DNA of 64,000 nucleotides from NCBI RefSeq assembly GCF_964340395.1, contig NC_135563.1:21784151-21848150 (forward strand). The letters run 5' to 3'. The position numbers were made by a program, and so were the translations under genes. Below the pieces are notes generated by a model. That model did no database searches and was not told the DNA's origin. It saw only the letters and a list, made by a program, of their open reading frames with translations. Below are positions 40,462 through 52,400 of this stretch, piece after piece; position 1 is the stretch's first letter; every line of letters begins with the position of its first letter. This stretch comes from Glandiceps talaboti (lineage: Eukaryota > Hemichordata > Enteropneusta > Spengelidae).

Positions 40462-43400
40462 ATTGACTGCTTACATCACTCAGTAATCAGATCACTTTCA
40501 AAATAAATGATTGCTTAGATCAATTACTATCCCGCTCTGGGACTCTTTGGCGTCGACGAGACGGTCAAATCTCACATGCACGGTAAAGGGGGATATTAGT
40601 TTATTACTTAATATGGACTGCACTTAGAATAAAACTTGTCTCTCATACAACAGAGATCTCTTTGCAATGATTCATGTATATTATCTCCTTTCACAAATGT
40701 ACAAAATGTAGATTATTTGCCTTGTTGTCTATTGTCTACCTATCCATCAATGCATATACCTTTTTCTTCTTTTCCATGCCTGATTTTGACTTGCCACTCT
40801 ATAATGTACATGTACATATGTCTACATTGTATGTATGTAAACTGATTTTTCAAATCTGCTATAATTTCAAGTAGACAAACTCAAAACATTTCCACCTTTA
40901 AATAACCTTTAAATGAGGCCCAACATATCGATCGATCTTTCAAAACTTAGAGAGATCATTACTGAAATGTTTTCTTAGCACCATACAGCCATTGTAGTAC
41001 AAACTGTACCAAACTACATTTGTATATACAAAATCTGTGGTAGCATCTTTCCACTCTGACCAATGAAATACATGTTTGTATTAAATATCAGTATGTACAT
41101 GTACATACATTTACAACGTGAATAATAAACTTGTTGCATGTGCTAACTATGCATATTTCAGGTGAAAGTCTAACATAAGGTACATTATTTTTGGTCCAAA
41201 ATGTGTGCCGACAGATATTTCAGGTGAAAAAATCTAAAATTTAGTGAACTACATGTCCACTGTATTTTCTATATTTTTGGTCTAAAACAGCCTTTGCTTT
41301 CCTCCTCAACATGTGCATATGGATATTTCAGATGAAAATGTCTAAAATCTGGTAGACTATTTTTGTATTTTCAATAGTTCTCTTTTTTCCACTTTGGATT
41401 CACTGTTCTATGTGTAACTTGACTGTTTTGAGTTCTGTTTTATGTGTAACTCAATAACGCTTATCAAGGCATTGATAGGAAAGTCCTTCAGGCAAGGAGT
41501 ATAAATGGTAGACAAACACAGTCATGGAGTTGACAAACTTCTTCAGTGGAGGGTCTACTTTACAGTAAAACGTTAAACCAGCTTTTACAAGATAAACACA
41601 TAGCTACCAACTTTAGTCAAGTTGTCAGCCATGACCTTTGACCTTTCATACCAAAGTTTAAGGTTGTGAAAGTACAATTGCAAATATTGTACATACCTGT
41701 GACAATTTATATAAAATTGAAACATTTCATTGAGATCATACATTTTTAACCCCCAGTTTGTGTATCCCTTCAGTCTAAATTAGGTTTAAAAGTTAGGTGT
41801 GAAAAAACAGAAAAAGATTAAAGTTGGTCAAGAACAAAGAATGAAAGTATGTAATCCTTATGGATAAGATAACACTAAAGTGAGAACCTGGGATTGAAAC
41901 CTTGATCTTTAACAGGTGGGGGAAATCTGGTAAAAGTTTGGTAACTGTTCCTCCGCTTCTCCCCTCCCCCAATCATCATATTAATCATTGAAATGATGAA
42001 AGGAATACAGTGTATATAAAAAATAATCACAAACTTCAGCTTCGAGGGTGATTTTGATCAAAATAATCAAGGTTTCACTTTCAGCCAATATATCTCCACT
42101 GATGTCTAAATTTTGATGTTACACATCACATAGTGGTCTGCAACTTTCAATGGTTTTTATGGTATCATTTTTGGCAAAAAAGCAAAGGTGAGACTCTTCC
42201 ATCATTTTGATCGTTTTAGGTGCATTGGTACAAGACTGCCCTCTTGAGGTGTACATTGGTAAATGTCAATCATTAGGTGGGGGAGTGAGTCCACTGCAGT
42301 GATTCTTCTCGAAGTAATGTTTACATCTCTGAAAGACTTGCAACTTGGAATGATACAGGAACTTTTGCTTGTGAGGATTAAAAACATTTTGTATTTTTCA
42401 AACACAAGAGACTGACTGTCCTTTAATAGCATCTCATCTAAGTTTGCTGAAAATATTGGCTGTTTCTCCTCTTTCACTGATCAAAACAACATAATTCCCA
42501 CCCACTGAGAACTCATGTGCAAACAGCTTCTTGCAAGAACAGAAAGACATGTTACTGATGACAGGATAACTCTGAGACTGAATAAATCTTATCAAAAATA
42601 ATCCATTACATACAGACAATATGAAATTTGAACGAACACAGTCATAGTTTTATTGACACTACACATCTGTTGCACCTTAGCTCTGCAAATGACTTTGTTG
42701 GTATTCATGTGCTCCAACAGCTATCACACTACGACCCTCAGGTGTTATATATACATCTCTAATAGTTATAGCAAGGAACTATAGGAACTTAGCATATTAT
42801 ACACCTGACCTTATATCGTTCAATTCTACTAGAGTCTGACCAAATATTGGTAGGACAGGCAGAAAATAAACATTGAAAAGTCACTTGTTGGCCGTCATTG
42901 CTCAATTCTACTATAGAGTCCGACCAAATATTGGTTTGATGGGCAGAAAACAAATATTGAAAAGTCACTTGTTGGCCGTCAAATGCTATCAGGATAAATG
43001 TCTGCCCCGTTTAAATGCTCACCTTTCAAAACCAAATAAATTATGAAATCATCATATTTTCACCTTTTGGTCTAGCTTTTTTTTCACACACTTAAGAGTG
43101 AAGTGTCAAATAGTAAATAAAATTATTGCATCGCGAGATGCAATAATGATGAGATGCAGTATATTATATTACAATAGTTTCTTAATGTACCACTTTTTTT
43201 CCTGTCACTACTATTTGTTATTTATATTTATAAAAACACCTTTATCTTAACATCTTTTAAAAATGTTTGTTAAACATGAAAAAGACAGGTCAATCCAATA
43301 AAATCTGAATGTGAATAATTATTATTAGTAAAACAAAATAAAAAAATTTGTGATGGGCACTTTTATGTATTTTGCTGATCAGAAGGAAAATAGTAACCCT

Positions 43401-46400
43401 AGATGTATTGTTCTTATAATACTGCAATTCATCACCAAATACTATGCATGTACCTATCACCAAATGGATTTCTCATGAACACTGCTTACTATTGTAGCTG
43501 ACGTCTACCTTGCATAGACTTTCTTGGACTGGATGACCCTTGACCTTAATTAAAAACTTTGTCTTAGAATTTACTACCTCTGAACTTGCATACACTTGTC
43601 TTGGACATGGTAACCTTTGACCTTGCATCAACCTGTCTTAGACTTGATAACCTTTGACCTTACATTACTGTCCTCCTGACCTGATAACCTTTGACCTTAC
43701 ATAAACTTGTCTTGGCCTTGGTAACCTTTGACCTTTCATACCTCCTCCTGACCTGACAACCTTTGACCTTGTATGCACTTGTCTTGGACTTGATAACCTT
43801 TGACTTTGCATAAACTTTCTTTGCATGTGACCTTTGATCTTGCATAAACTTGTCTTGGACTTATTGACCTTTGACCTTGATTAAACTTGTCGTGGAATTT
43901 GGGTCTACCCTACATCATGGTATCCCATATAACACTAAGCATATCACATGGAAGCAAACAATTGTTACTTGAAGACAGCTGTTGAGACTAACGTCTGTAT
44001 AAATCCAATTGTTATGTCTTTGCTGTTATCACATCAGACATCAAATCGTGCTTGTATCACACCATCTACCAAAACATTGCAAAATACTCAAGTCAATTTA
44101 TGACAAACATATGGATGCACTGTATTAACTCCAAGCAAAGTGTCACCTTCAAGATATTGCTGTAAAACAATCTGTAAACCTTACAACACGACTGACACAG
44201 ATAAATATGCATACACAGAACTACACACAAAGCCATGGTCTTGAAAATGAAATGAAAAGCGATAACACTTCGCTGTTAAAATTGATCAATTTCAAACTGT
44301 TGGTATTGAAGATTTGCAAAGCATTGTGGGTAATGTAGGAAAGTGAGACAACTGTAGCCATAAATTGTGGTAAAAATCTGAAGAGAAAGTGATGAAAGTC
44401 GGATGTACAAGTACGGATCTGTCAAATTGAAAACATTGCTATCAAGTATCATAATGACTTCAAGATTTCTCAGTGTATACCAATTGTAATGGTATATTTA
44501 TAATCTATAAGGCGAGCCTGTCACAATAATGTGAAATCTGATCAGGACCAGAGTTGAGTGTTTAGTTTACACTAAATCACTATTCTATAGGTAGTTGTGT
44601 CTTATATTAGAAGAATGATAGTTTATACCAGTAGTCTGATGAATTGTCAAATCTCTCATCTGTACGTGACTGCAAGTATTCTGGTTTTCAACCCATTTCA
44701 GGATATTTAGTTGGAGCCAGTTTTGCACCAAAATAAGTCACCATGTAAATGGAGTTACATGTATTTTCAAAGATAAATTTTATGTAACTACTTTTTTTTT
44801 CAGTCAAGATACAACAGAATTCCTTCATTGGCAATCAATAAAAAGACTGTCTGTCTGCTAAAAGTGTGCGTGCTGACATGTTCACAATGATTTTTCCAGA
44901 CTTTCCTGTTATGATCAGAAATTCTAGGATTTCAAGGTTTACCAGAACTCTTGGAGCATGATTTAGCCAAGAGAATTGGCATTAAGACTTGATAATGCTA
45001 TTGTCTAGGAATGCCAGTATGAAGATATAATATCAAATATTTGGGCTAAGGAGTTATTAACAAACCTGATCAGGATTGAAACTTAAAATTTTTCCTATGT
45101 ATACTATTATATCAAGCGAACTCACAAATTTAGAGATTTTCTTGCAAAAGAAATCATACTTGGGGTTCTGCTGGAAAGAATACACCTGCCTGTCTGTCTG
45201 CTTGCCTGCCTGCATACATGTACATACATACATACATACATACATACATACATACATACATACATACATACATACATACATACATACATACATACATACA
45301 TACATACATACATACATACATACATACATACATACATACATACATACATACATACATACATACATACATACATACATACATACATACATACATACATACA
45401 TACATACATACATACATACATACATACATACATACACTCACACACACATATGCATGCATGAATATGAATATCAATAAGAATATGACTACATACAAGCCTG
45501 AAGGCTTGAGTACAACAAATAAAAACAGTGACAGTTATGAAATACAAGTGATGTATACCACGGCTTTTAAACATACAAACACTAGCGGTTATTCCTTACA
45601 TCACAGTGAACTCTTTACTTCTAGTTGGACATGTATAATAACTCTCCACTCCCTACAGGAATGCACTTTCTTACATTTAAAAATATAAGTGAACAAAGAA
45701 AGGTAAAACTGGAGGCCATTAAGTAGATGGATACGTGGTATATACCATCAAAACCACATTAGATGAAACATCAGTAAGCGATGATGAGGATATATAAAGG
45801 CCCTTTTAGTACACAGACTATGAGAGCCGACAAACAATGAATACACAATATGGTCTAAATATCTGACATATCGTACTCTCCACTATGGATACACACACAA
45901 CCAATAATTTATAGCACTTCTCATTAACACTAGGCACATGATGTCCTGTATCCTCTATTACTTACACCACTCATGGCTCTACCAGCTAGTTTCAACACAC
46001 ACTTCAAATTCTTCATGTAATTGACCTTTGGCGTCAGGGCAATTCTGATAGGCAGATAAGCCTCGACCATTTAGACGTTAAAAGCAACACACCGCTGAAC
46101 AAATCTAGACTTCTGACATCAGGATAGTTAGCAATGGAAGGGATATCAACTACTGAATTGATCTTTGGTGAAGAATTAAATAGAAGTGGTTTTAAATCGA
46201 TACAACGATGAACAGATGTGGGCTTTAAGACATGTATACTGCTTAGATTATTATGCCTGTCTTCAGGTTTAATAATTAACAAGCAGAAATGTACTAGTTG
46301 TACGCTGTCACCTAGCACCCATTTGAGGTCACCATTGGTGCAATCTTGTCAAGACACAGGTGTGTCAACATTGGAAATTACTGAGACTTGTAATGTATTA

Positions 46401-49400
46401 GTGTGACACAAGGTCACAATTAGACACTACAGTGGACTATAAAAAGCATTTAATATTAGACTTCAGTAATACTACAGCCATGTATCTTAATTACAAAGCA
46501 TTTACAAATTGTCAAAAAAATTACATCGCTATGACAACCACAAATTAGAGTTGGGATGACCCTAGAAAAGAACCACTCTCAGTCAGGTTGTATTTCATTC
46601 ATTCATGACATTACCACGAAATAGCACTTAAAATCGTGTGTAATATTGTGTTTATGACTAACGAATGATACAAACTATGAATGAGGAATATAAGTATGGT
46701 GACATAATCACATATGTACAGCTACTGTGCTACAAACTACAGATATACACACAGCTTGCATATGCACAATATTGCAGTTTTAGGTACAATTCACAGCCAT
46801 TAGTTACACTGCCCTCAGTGGTGATCATGGAAAAATACTTGGAGTGCCAAGGTATGTCATACTGTCCTCTAGTGGTCAGTTACTAGATTTTGTTTCCAGT
46901 TTGCAGGTAAAGTACAAGGTATTCAATATAATTGCACTGATGTACTCATTATTTTCAGTTCTATTTTTTCAAAAGTCTTTTCTTTTGAAATCAGTACACA
47001 AGAAAATTTTGAAAACGGCAACATTCAAACCAAAAAAAGGAAAAACAATTATCATAACATTCAGGTGTTTTATATATCTACATGGTGTTTTCATCAATGA
47101 TTCTAATGAAGGAACAGTGACATCACAAACCATAGCACGATAGCTGAAAGTAATTGGAACACAAAATACACAACCTCTGGATATCCAAATTGCTGACTTC
47201 ATCACTACGTTTACACAATATACTAATACTTTCTGTACACAAATTCCTGAGTACCAAAGATAAATAAATATCACCCTATGATTCACAGCACCTGAGGTAA
47301 TGTTCTTCCTGAACAAAAATAAGTTTTGAGGTGATCTTAGATTTACTTTTCCCAAGAGGATTTCTATAAATTATGGCATACATTGCATTCAATTTTATAT
47401 CACAATATCTGTATTGTTTCATTTTACAGTAATACAACTTAAAGTATTATGTTATTTTATAAAATCAAAAATATCAATCACAAAATACACTTTTTTTTAA
47501 ATAGATGACATGTAGATGTTATTTAGCTTATACTTACAAACTAACAAAGCTTTCACTTCAAAACCATGGTACATACTTTTTTAGCTACTATTACCCAATA
47601 TTTTCTGTTGTGTAATTACCAACAGTTTTCAGGACATACTATGAGTATGTGAGTGCAAGGAGTACAGTATGACAGCTATTGTATGATGTAACTCAAAAGT
47701 GCAGTGAACAGGTTGCACTGTACTTGTGGCAGGAAGGAATCTGTCACTATGAGTTCAGTGAACAGATTGCACTGTACTTGTGGCGGTGAACAGGTTACAC
47801 TGTACTTGTGGCAGTGAACAGGTTACACTGTACTTGTGGCAGTGAACAGGTTACACTGTACTTGTGGCAGTGAACAGGTTGCACTGTACTTGTGGCAGGA
47901 AGGAATCTGTCACTATGAGTTCAGTGAACAGATTGCACTGTACTTGTGGCAGTGAACAGGTTACACTGTACTTGTGGCAGTGAACAGGTTACACTGTACT
48001 TGTGGCAGTGAACAGGTTACACTGTACTTGTGGCAGTGAACAGGTTGCACTGTACTTGTGGCAGGAAGGAATCTGTCACTATGAGTTCAGTGAACAGATT
48101 GCACTGTACTTGTGGCAGTGAACAGGTTACACTGTACTTGTGGCAGTGAACAGGTTACACTGTACTTGTGGCAGTGAACAGGTTGCACTGTACTTGTGGC
48201 AGTGAACAGGTTACACTGTACTTGTGGCAGTGAACAGGTTACACTGTACTTGTGGCAGTGAACAGGTTACACTGTACTTGTGGTGGCAGTGAACAGGTTA
48301 CACTGTACTTGTGGCAGTGAACAGGTTACACTGTACTTGTGGCAGTGAACAGGTTACACTGTACTTGTGGCAGTGAACAGGTTACACTGTACTTGTGGCA
48401 GTGAACAGGTTACACTGTACTTGTGGCAGTGAACTGGTTACACTGTACTTGTGGCAGTGAACAGGTTACACTGTACTTGTGGCAGTGAACAGGTTACACT
48501 GTACTTGTGGCAGTGAACAGGTTACACTGTACTTGTGGCAGTGAACAGGTTGCACTGTACTTGTGGCAGGAAGGAATCTGTCACTATGAGTTCAGTGAAC
48601 AGATTGCACTGTACTTGTGGCAGTGAACAGGTTACACTGTACTTGTGGCAGTGAACAGGTTACACTGTACTTGTGGCAGTGAACAGGTTGCACTGTACTT
48701 GTGGCAGTGAACAGGTTACACTGTACTTGTGGCAGTGAACAGGTTACACTGTACTTGTGGCAGTGAACAGGTTACACTGTACTTGTGGTGGCAGTGAACA
48801 GGTTACACTGTACTTGTGGCAGTGAACAGGTTACACTGTACTTGTGGCAGTGAACAGGTTACACTGTACTTGTGGCAGTGAACAGGTTACACTGTACTTG
48901 TGGCAGTGAACAGGTTACACTGTACCTGTGGCAGTGAACAGGTTACACTGTACTTGTGGCAGTGAACAGGTTACACTGTACTTGTGGCAGTGAACAGGTT
49001 ACACTGTACTTGTGGCAGTGAACAGGTTACGCTGTACTTGTGGCAGTGAACAGGTTACACTGTACTTGTGGCAGTGAACAGGTTACACTGTACTTGTGGC
49101 AGTGAACTGGTTACACGGTACTTATGGTGGCAGTGAACAGGTTACACTGTACTTGTGGCAGTGAACTGGTTACACTGTACTTGTGGCAGTGAACAGGTTA
49201 CACTGTACTTGTGGCAGTGAACAGGTTACACTGTACTTGTGGCAGGAAGGAATCTGTCACTATGAGTTCAGTGAACAGATTGCACTGTACTTGTGGCAGT
49301 GAACAGGTTACACTGTACTTGTGGCAGTGAACAGGTTACACTGTACTTCTGGTGGCAGTGAACAGGTTACACTGTACTTGTGGTGGCAGTGAACAGGTTA

Positions 49401-52400
49401 CACTGTACTTGTGGCAGTGAACAGGTTACACTGTACTTGTGGTGACAGTGATCTGGTTACACTGTACTTGTGGCGGCAGTGAACAGGTTACACTGTACTT
49501 GTGGCAGGAAGGAATCTGTCACTATGAGTTCAAAATGAGTAGCATTATGTCATTTTTCATGTGGATGAAGTAAAATATGAATATAATGTGTACATGTACA
49601 ACTTGAGTTGCACTCTTAAAATCTGTTTGCAAAACAGTTTGTGATGGACAAAGCTCTTTTTGAAATGTGGTACTTCTTTCAATGTGATACTTTCAAGACT
49701 ACAGGAAAAAAATATCACCATGGACACCAAACATCACATTAAATTTATAGGAATATAATTAATTTAAAGATCCTTGAAAAAAGATGGTTCACAACAATGT
49801 TTTTTTGATGATTTTAAAAGGGCCAGCAACAATCTGTCATATGGCAGTTTTTAGTGATTCAAGGAGCTTCACTTTACAAACAGATTGGTCCCTGAGGCTT
49901 TCTTCAGGCTTAACATTCAGGTACACATATAACTAATTTAACTATCTCTTTTAGACATCTACAACTTTAAGTTACAATGTATTTTAGCTTTTATCCCTTC
50001 TAACTAAAATGTCTTGTTTATAGCTTGTATCTATCTGTACATACTACTACAGAAAGCATACTACCGGCAAACTAAGACAGACAAACACTAAAATCATTAT
50101 TGTACAGTTATGCATGTTAGATTACACAAGTTGGTGAAAGGGTGCCTTGGCTCTATGGATGTAATCACTTTGTAACACTAAATGAGGTTATATGTGCAGA
50201 CACTTGAGGATACCCAGTGTTTTTCTTAAGGGTTGTAAGTAGGTAAAATCTACCAGAGTTCCCCTGTCATTTTACCAGGGTTTCCTACCAACATTATGGT
50301 ATATCATATGGGAAAGCAGGCCAGTTTTACCAGATTTATCCCTCTGTGTTACCTGGGTTACCAGGCCTTACAAAAACACTGATAAACTGCTACCAGAGAT
50401 GCCACTCTCCTGTGAGTGTAACTGTACATTAACATCCATTGGTAGCTTATATCAATATATCACTATGACAGAGTTAGTTTGTGTCTTAGTTTGTCGATAG
50501 CTTCATTTTTATAGGTAGTAACATGTCACAAACAATATTGTAAACAACTCTATCACTCCTTGCTCTAAACCGAGAATGATACGATACCATATATGGTTAA
50601 AATATACCCTGAAGCACCTCAAATGATACCATATATGGTTAAAATATACCCTGAAACATCTCAAAGGAAATGTATTGTCGTACACATCTGGTACATTACA
50701 TGTATATTGTCATTTATAATTTAAGACATCTGCCACAACAAATAAATTATCATCAAAAGTCACATACAACAGAAAAGCAGGAGTTTCGAAAATGTCAATG
50801 CACTATAATGTCAAATTTAAATGATTTTTGTTTGTCTTGGTTCAGACTTATGATATATTAAATTAATACATACATACTGTCTTAAACATATTAAACAACC
50901 AACAAATTACAAGAATGATTTGACTTGTTTAAATATTTGATGTTTTGATTCCAGGGATTTTGAATAATTGATCATTATTATTTTTGACATGAAATAAATC
51001 CTCACTGATAATCCTTATACTGATTTTAAGGACGGATAATCTGCATTTTCCAGAATTATATCTTGACCTAATTTAGTAAGCCATGGTCACATATTCTCTA
51101 AATTACTGTGAACCATGTACATTTTGGCTCTAAACTCATTTCAAGTATTTAGCTGTAACAATATTCATACCAAATAAATCAGTGTGATAAGTTCACTGGA
51201 GAATTTGTAGTAGCTTGCGAAGTGGCCACGTATCGGCTCAATGACTAGTACAAATACACATCCTCTATACTATGCAATGATTTTTTGGTGGTTTTACCCA
51301 AGGATGCATTGCGGCACAATGACTACACATGCACGTTCTATATACTACATGTATGTGCATTCTCCACGTGGAGGGCGCTATTTATAATATCATCGTGAGG
51401 TAGCCAGTCACAAATGAATGTACCCTGTGCACGCTTATGGGCTTTGCCTAGTTAAACTATATGTAATCACTTCACTGGAGACTTCTTAGTAACTATACAT
51501 AGAATCAATACATTAACTTACATAGGTTATAGGTCTTATTATAAGTACACTATGGTACATGTACGTCTTTCTACCTCAATTTTTGAGTGCCAAAATTGAA
51601 ATGTTCACAGTCCCTAACCCTAAAAACATTGAAGGGGTCATTGGAGGTATATGTCAGACAAGAGACAAATTTAAACTCTACCTACTATCCAATGTAGTCA
51701 AGTATTTACCAAAATACCAGACACAAAAGTGTAAAAAATTATCTTCACATTAACATTTTTGAGAAATAAAATATTAAAATATGAGCACAATATCTAAACT
51801 TAAAAACCTTGGAGGGATTACTGGAGAATCACATATGGAAATTTATTTTTAGCAGATCCACCTACCGTGAAGCTATCTTGTGCATCAAAATTATCATCTA
51901 AAAACATCCTTACTCTGTTGTAAGGTTTTAGTTCTTCACTATCAAGTAACAACCTACAAAGAAAAGAAAAAAGAATCATATCATGTTTACACATCCTTCA
52001 TAGGGGTCCAATTGTCAAAAGCAGGCACAAGTCTAGTCTCATCTGATATGACTACTATAACTGTCATTTGTTTTTGAAAGAGCAAGATGTGAACTATTAC
52101 ACTGCTTTGACTTCTTCTGGTATATATAGATATATAATTTAGTACTTTGTACGATAATATTTTTGCAGATGGATGGATGGAAGGTTACATATGATCAGAA
52201 ATTATTGTGTTAAAATAAGGTATTTTGTTTTTCTAAACTGCAAATTGAAGTTTGGTTCTTTCTTTGACATCATTTGGCACTATATATTCTTGTTTGAATT
52301 GCCATTTCTAGGTAGAGCACGCCACATCCAGTACACTACTGAGAAGGAACACTGAATTTAGCAGTGAGTGATGTACACATACATGTAAAGTTAAACTGAC

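Noticed and set aside
42202-42619. Minus-strand 91- and 61-codon frames
   Set aside because: No recognisable domain, no splice pattern and no codon signal; located inside the giant intron.
45057-45688. Frames of 113-156 codons around the ACAT array
   Set aside because: Pure tetranucleotide repeat on both strands.
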